A stretch of 64,000 nucleotides of DNA from an uncultured Parabacteroides sp. (GTDB lineage Bacteria; Bacteroidota; Bacteroidia; Bacteroidales; Tannerellaceae): NCBI GenBank assembly GCA_910577325.1, contig CAJTMR010000016.1, forward strand, positions 19,476 to 83,475, written 5' to 3'. The notes below the pieces were generated by a model that saw only the letters and a list, made by a program, of their open reading frames with translations, was not told the DNA's origin and did not search any database. Position numbers and translations under genes: made by a program. Positions 60,384 to 64,000 of the stretch are shown here, piece by piece; the stretch's first letter is position 1, and each line of letters starts with the position of its first letter.

Positions 60384-62072
60384 TTAATCAGCAATAAGTT
60401 TACGGTAACGGACGCGTTTCGGTTCTATGTCGCCCAGTTGTTTGCGCTTGTACTCCTCATACTCCGAGTAGGAGCCTTCGTAGAACACGACATTCGAATC
60501 CCCTTCAAACGAAAGGATATGCGTACAGATACGGTCGAGGAACCAACGGTCGTGGGAAACGACAACTGCGCAACCGGCGAAGTTCTCCAATCCTTCTTCG
60601 AGCGCCCGAAGCGTGTTGACGTCGATATCGTTGGTCGGTTCGTCGAGCAGCAACACATTCGCTTCTGCTTTCAGAGTGAGGGCCAGATGCAGGCGGTTCC
60701 GCTCACCGCCGGAGAGCACACCGCAAAGTTTTTCCTGGTCGGCTCCCGCAAAATTGAATTTGGAGAGGTAGGCGCGGGCGTTGATTTCCTTGCCGCCTAC
60801 ACGGATGAACTCCTGTCCGCCGGAAACAACCTGGTAAACGGTTTTTTTCGGATCGATATCTTTATGTGTCTGGTCTGCATAACCGACCTTTACCGTTTCG
60901 CCTACTTCGAAAGAACCTTTATCGACGCTTTCCATCCCCATGATCATCTTGAATAGCGTGGTTTTGCCTGCACCGTTCGGACCGATCACGCCGACAATCC
61001 CGTTTGGTGGTAACATGAAGTTCAGGTCATCAAACAGCAGTTTGTCGCCGAATGCCTTCGCCACATGCTGGGCTTCGATCACCTTGTTGCCCAAGCGCGG
61101 GCCGTTCGGAATGAAGATTTCCAGCTTGGCTTCCCGTTCTTTTTGGTCTTCGTTCAAAAGGGCTTCGTATGAATTCAGGCGGGCCTTGCCTTTTGCTTGG
61201 CGGGCTTTCGGGGCCATATTGATCCATTCCAGTTCACGCTCCAATGTTTTACGACGTTTGCTCGCCTGCTTCTCCTCTTGTGCCATACGTTTGGTCTTTT
61301 GATCCAGCCAAGAAGAGTAGTTTCCTTTCCAGGGAATACCTTCTCCACGGTCCAGTTCCAGAATCCATCCGGCCACATGGTCAAGGAAATAACGGTCGTG
61401 CGTGATGCAGATAACCGTACCTGCATATTGCTGCAAGTGCTGCTCCAGCCAGTCTATCGACTCGGCGTCCAAGTGGTTGGTCGGTTCGTCCAGCAACAGG
61501 ATGTCCGGCTGTTGCAACAACAAACGGCAGAGAGCCACACGGCGGCGTTCACCTCCCGACAGTGTGTCGACTATCTGGTTTTCAGGTGGACAGCGTAGGG
61601 CATCCATCGCCCTTTCCAGGCGGCTGTCGAGATTCCATGCGTCGGTTGCATCTATCTTATCTTGCAATTCGGCCTGCCGGTTGATCAGTGCGTCCATCTT
61701 GTCGGGGTCTTCGAGCACTTCGGGATCACCGAATTTTTCGTTTACTTCTTCGTATTCCTTGAGTGTGTCCACGATATCCTGCACGCCTTCCTGTACGATT
61801 TCCTTTACCGTCTTGCCCGGTTCCAGCTTTGGTTCTTGCTCCAGATATCCGACAGAATATCCGGGTGAGAAAACCACTTCTCCCTGATATTCTTTTTCGA
61901 CACCGGCAATAATTTTCAGCAATGTGGATTTACCGGAACCGTTCAAACCGATAATTCCGATCTTTGCTCCATAGAAAAAGGACAGGTAAATATTTTTCAG
62001 TACTTGTTTTTGAGGCGGAAAGATTTTACTTACGCCTACCATCGAGAAAATAATTTTCTTGTCGTCTGCCAT
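60384..62072 (-). CDS. ettA: Energy-dependent translational throttle protein EttA
   Basis: A 562-residue ABC-F protein with two ATPase domains and no membrane segments. Domain 1 has GLNGSGKSTLLKI, DTLSGGERRRVALCRLL and LLLDEPTNHLDAESIDWL; domain 2 has GPNGAGKTTLFKM, LSGGERNRLHLALTL and LLLDEPTNDIDVNTL. Between Walker A and signature of domain 1 is the EttA-type arm (about 95-140). EttA binds the ribosomal E site and gates early elongation by ATP/ADP ratio. It lies just before the integrated element. Confidence 0.95.
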   Translation of the reverse strand: MADDKKIIFSMVGVSKIFPPQKQVLKNIYLSFFYGAKIGIIGLNGSGKSTLLKIIAGVEKEYQGEVVFSPGYSVGYLEQEPKLEPGKTVKEIVQEGVQDIVDTLKEYEEVNEKFGDPEVLEDPDKMDALINRQAELQDKIDATDAWNLDSRLERAMDALRCPPENQIVDTLSGGERRRVALCRLLLQQPDILLLDEPTNHLDAESIDWLEQHLQQYAGTVICITHDRYFLDHVAGWILELDRGEGIPWKGNYSSWLDQKTKRMAQEEKQASKRRKTLERELEWINMAPKARQAKGKARLNSYEALLNEDQKEREAKLEIFIPNGPRLGNKVIEAQHVAKAFGDKLLFDDLNFMLPPNGIVGVIGPNGAGKTTLFKMIMGMESVDKGSFEVGETVKVGYADQTHKDIDPKKTVYQVVSGGQEFIRVGGKEINARAYLSKFNFAGADQEKLCGVLSGGERNRLHLALTLKAEANVLLLDEPTNDIDVNTLRALEEGLENFAGCAVVVSHDRWFLDRICTHILSFEGDSNVVFYEGSYSEYEEYKRKQLGDIEPKRVRYRKLIAD

Positions 62073-62389
62073 GTTTCAAATAATATGTATTTATATGATC
62101 ATTTTTTCTTCGTGGACAAACTTACGAAAAATCTCTGGAAAAGACGAATAAAAAGGGATAAATGTCTTCGTAACGCCTGTCAATAAGGCGTTTGCGGAGC
62201 CAAATGAGGACAAGCGAAAAATCGGGGTAACGCAAAGGAAAGCGGATTTATGAAGCAGAACGGTCTCCAAATCGTTACCCGCCGGATGGTGATTTTTAAC
62301 ATACCGTGTTGTATCTGGCAGTTTGTGGCACAGGTTGGCATATCAAGGTCTAACTCGTTGAGTAATAACTTTGCAAACAAAAAACGAGT
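62073..62389. other. Junction between chromosome and integrated element
   Basis: This gap holds the ettA upstream region and the integrase promoter. AACGCCT and AGGCGTT near 62170-62193 form a small hairpin. GGGTAACG (62225-62232) and CGTTACCC (62273-62280) are a perfect 8-bp inverted pair, and TAACTTTG at 62366-62373 fits a -7 box 17 bases before the integrase start. The attachment site should be here but its partner is outside the window, so I cannot place the exact edge. Confidence 0.4.
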
Positions 62390-63613
62390 ATGGCAAGAAG
62401 CACATTCAAGGTGCTGTTCTACGTGAACGGCAGCAAGGAGAAAAACGGTATTGTCCCCATCATGGGACGGGTTACAATCAACGGGACTGTGGCGCAGTTC
62501 AGTTGCAAGCAGAGCATCCCGAAAACGCTTTGGGACGTGAAAGGAAACAAGGCGAAGGGCAAGAGCCGCGAGGCACGGGACATCAATCTTGCGTTGGACA
62601 ACATCAAGGCGCAAATCATCAAACATTACCAGCGCATATCAGACCGTGAGGCATTCGTCACGGCTGAAATGGTACGCAACGCCTATCAGGGAATCGGTAG
62701 TGAGTATGAAACCCTGCTCAAGGCTTTTGACCGTGAGAACGAGGTGTTCAAGAAGCGTGTGGGAAAAGATCGTACAATGGCTACCTACCGCTCACGTGTA
62801 GTGGCAAGGAACTATGTTGCGGCTTTCATCAAGTCATTTTATAAACGTACCGACATGGCTATGCCGGAACTTACTCCCGATTTCATAAAGGAGTTTGCCG
62901 CATATCTTTCAACGGAAGCCGGACTGCATAACGGAACGATATGGGAGAAATGTATGTGGCTGAAAGGCGTGGTGATGCGTGCGCACTTCAACGGACTGAT
63001 ACCACGCAACCCTTTCGCACAGTTCCATATCAGCCCAAATGTGAAGGAACGGGAATATCTGACGGAAGATGAACTGAAAGCGGTCATGACACATGAGTTC
63101 GAGGATAGCAAGCTCGCATACATCCGTGACATCTTTGTCTTTGCCAGTTTCACCGCCTTGTCGTTCGTGGACATTCAGGAACTGACGAATGACAACATCG
63201 TGGAGGTGAACGGCGAGAAGTGGATATTGTCCAAACGCCACAAGACAAAAGTCCCCTTCCAAGTGAAGCTGCTGGATATACCCTTGCAGATAATAGAACG
63301 CTACCGACCGATGCAGAAAGACAACCGCATATTCCCCGGCTTGAACTACTGGTCTATCTGTAAACCTCTGAAACGGATGATAAAGGAATGTGGTATAACC
63401 AAGTCAATTTCATTTCATTGCAGTCGTCATGGCTTCGCAACATTAGCTTTGAGCAAGGGCATGCCCATCGAGAGCGTAAGCCGTGTATTGGGACATACGA
63501 ATATCGTCACAACCCAAATCTACGCAAAGATAACCACGCAGAAACTCGACAATGACCTGACGATGTTCGGTGATAAATTGAGCAAGACGTTTAACGGGAT
63601 AACGATGTCATGA
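62390..63613 (+). CDS. Tyrosine-type integrase, Bacteroidetes conjugative-element type
   Basis: A 407-residue recombinase. The N-terminal arm-binding domain (FKVLFYVNGSKEKNG...) is followed by a SAM-like core-binding domain (about 110-200) and the catalytic domain. Catalytic residues visible are the Lys region SKRHKTK, His343 and Arg346 in HCSRH, His in LGHTNI and the nucleophile Tyr378 in TTQIYAKI. The first catalytic arginine position is Ser258 (FTALSFVDI), as known for IntDOT-like enzymes. Its stop overlaps the next start (ATGA at 63610). It marks the edge of a mobile genetic element. Confidence 0.93.
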   Translation: MARSTFKVLFYVNGSKEKNGIVPIMGRVTINGTVAQFSCKQSIPKTLWDVKGNKAKGKSREARDINLALDNIKAQIIKHYQRISDREAFVTAEMVRNAYQGIGSEYETLLKAFDRENEVFKKRVGKDRTMATYRSRVVARNYVAAFIKSFYKRTDMAMPELTPDFIKEFAAYLSTEAGLHNGTIWEKCMWLKGVVMRAHFNGLIPRNPFAQFHISPNVKEREYLTEDELKAVMTHEFEDSKLAYIRDIFVFASFTALSFVDIQELTNDNIVEVNGEKWILSKRHKTKVPFQVKLLDIPLQIIERYRPMQKDNRIFPGLNYWSICKPLKRMIKECGITKSISFHCSRHGFATLALSKGMPIESVSRVLGHTNIVTTQIYAKITTQKLDNDLTMFGDKLSKTFNGITMS

Positions 63614-63999
63614 GTATGGAAAGAAACATCATAACCATGAACGAATCCGGCAACATCATTGTGCCGGAAAATGTCACTGATATATGGATGAGTGAACCGG
63701 AACTTGTGGAACTGTTCGGGATAATTGTCCCGACACTTCGTGCAACTATCTGTGCCGTGTATAAAAGTGGCGTATTGAAAGAATACGAAGTACAGAGATA
63801 TGTCCGGCTGGAGAACGGGTATTATGCCGATGTGTTCAGTTTTCCGATGGTAGTCGCGCTTGCTTTCCGCATCAACAGCTTCGGTGCGGAGCAGGTGCGC
63901 AATGCCATATTTGAAAGGCTGTACTTGCGAAAAGAGAAAACAATGTTCTTCTTTTCGCCGGGTATTCACAATATGAATATGTCTAATTATCAAGCATAA
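63610..63999 (+). CDS. Integrase-linked small protein of unknown function
   Basis: A 129-residue protein translationally coupled to the integrase by a four-base overlap. The middle (MSEPELVELFGIIVPTLRAT ... VRLENGYYADVFSF) looks like a helix-turn-helix followed by a short strand domain, a pattern seen in small proteins next to integrases in Bacteroidetes elements. It could help excision or regulate the element; this is inference. The stop codon is at 63997-63999, right at the window edge. Confidence 0.7.
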   Translation: MSMERNIITMNESGNIIVPENVTDIWMSEPELVELFGIIVPTLRATICAVYKSGVLKEYEVQRYVRLENGYYADVFSFPMVVALAFRINSFGAEQVRNAIFERLYLRKEKTMFFFSPGIHNMNMSNYQA

Positions 64000-64000
64000 A

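Noticed and set aside
62180..62626. 148-codon minus-strand frame at the element edge
   Set aside because: Overlaps the integrase N-terminal domain in antisense and shows no domain or start signal.

Overview
The window is a chromosomal segment of a gut-type Bacteroidales bacterium, most like Parabacteroides (genus is an inference). The evidence is the TTG...TAnnTTTG promoter form, the near absence of Shine-Dalgarno sites, a Bacteroidales-1-type small RNA behind rplT, DUF6377 and DUF6565 family proteins, a secreted GH43/GH51 complement, and an IntDOT-like integrase with serine in place of the first catalytic arginine.

Layout. 1-1720: 3' half of carB. 1825-2510: truncated copy of a non-coding mobile element. 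2694-10884: nfo, an NhaD-type antiporter, a C69 peptidase, a small outer-membrane barrel, a DUF5009 membrane protein, L-serine dehydratase and a GH43 lipoprotein. 11142-26154: eleven same-strand genes forming one locus (below). 26509-30158: thrS-infC-rpmI-rplT and the small RNA. 30388-33948 (minus): pgk, a second mobile-element copy, an AlaX-like editing protein and a double GNAT protein. 34176-38817: a DUF6377 regulator, a 52-residue membrane protein and a GH51 lipoprotein. 38862-42278 (minus): recJ-recQ. 42537-43250: the third, intact mobile element. 43467-49197: an unknown membrane protein, then tsaC, a sugar-phosphate transferase, a ClC channel and fmt. 49269-54066 (minus): a DJ-1 family protein, a MATE transporter and malic enzyme. 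54300-62072: a lipoprotein, an esterase, fhs, a small secreted protein, an acyl-CoA ligase, a DUF1080 protein and ettA. 62390-63999: integrase and partner gene, apparently the edge of an integrated element that runs out of the window.

Two items stand out. First, 11142-26154 encodes an IclR regulator, two large exported di-haem c-type cytochromes (one is a 1331-residue NPCBM / beta-propeller / hydrazine-synthase-alpha-like / haem / FGE-like fusion), a Rid/chorismatase-like protein, a cysteine-rich cupin lipoprotein, a complete System II cytochrome c synthase (CcsBA), a VOC protein, DhaK and DhaL kinase subunits, an LsrF-type aldolase/thiolase and a beta-propeller lipoprotein. I infer a dedicated periplasmic redox step on a carbohydrate-like compound, coupled to cytoplasmic phosphorylation and carbon-carbon cleavage; the substrate is unknown. 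Second, three copies of a family of transposase-less elements are present. The two complete ones have 19-bp terminal inverted repeats and perfect 10-bp target duplications, which is direct evidence of transposition. In all three copies the same end faces the start of a neighbouring gene (nfo, pgk, recJ). Three further intergenic sites carry palindromic repeats with an exact 22-bp period. No tRNA, rRNA, CRISPR array or transposase gene was seen.
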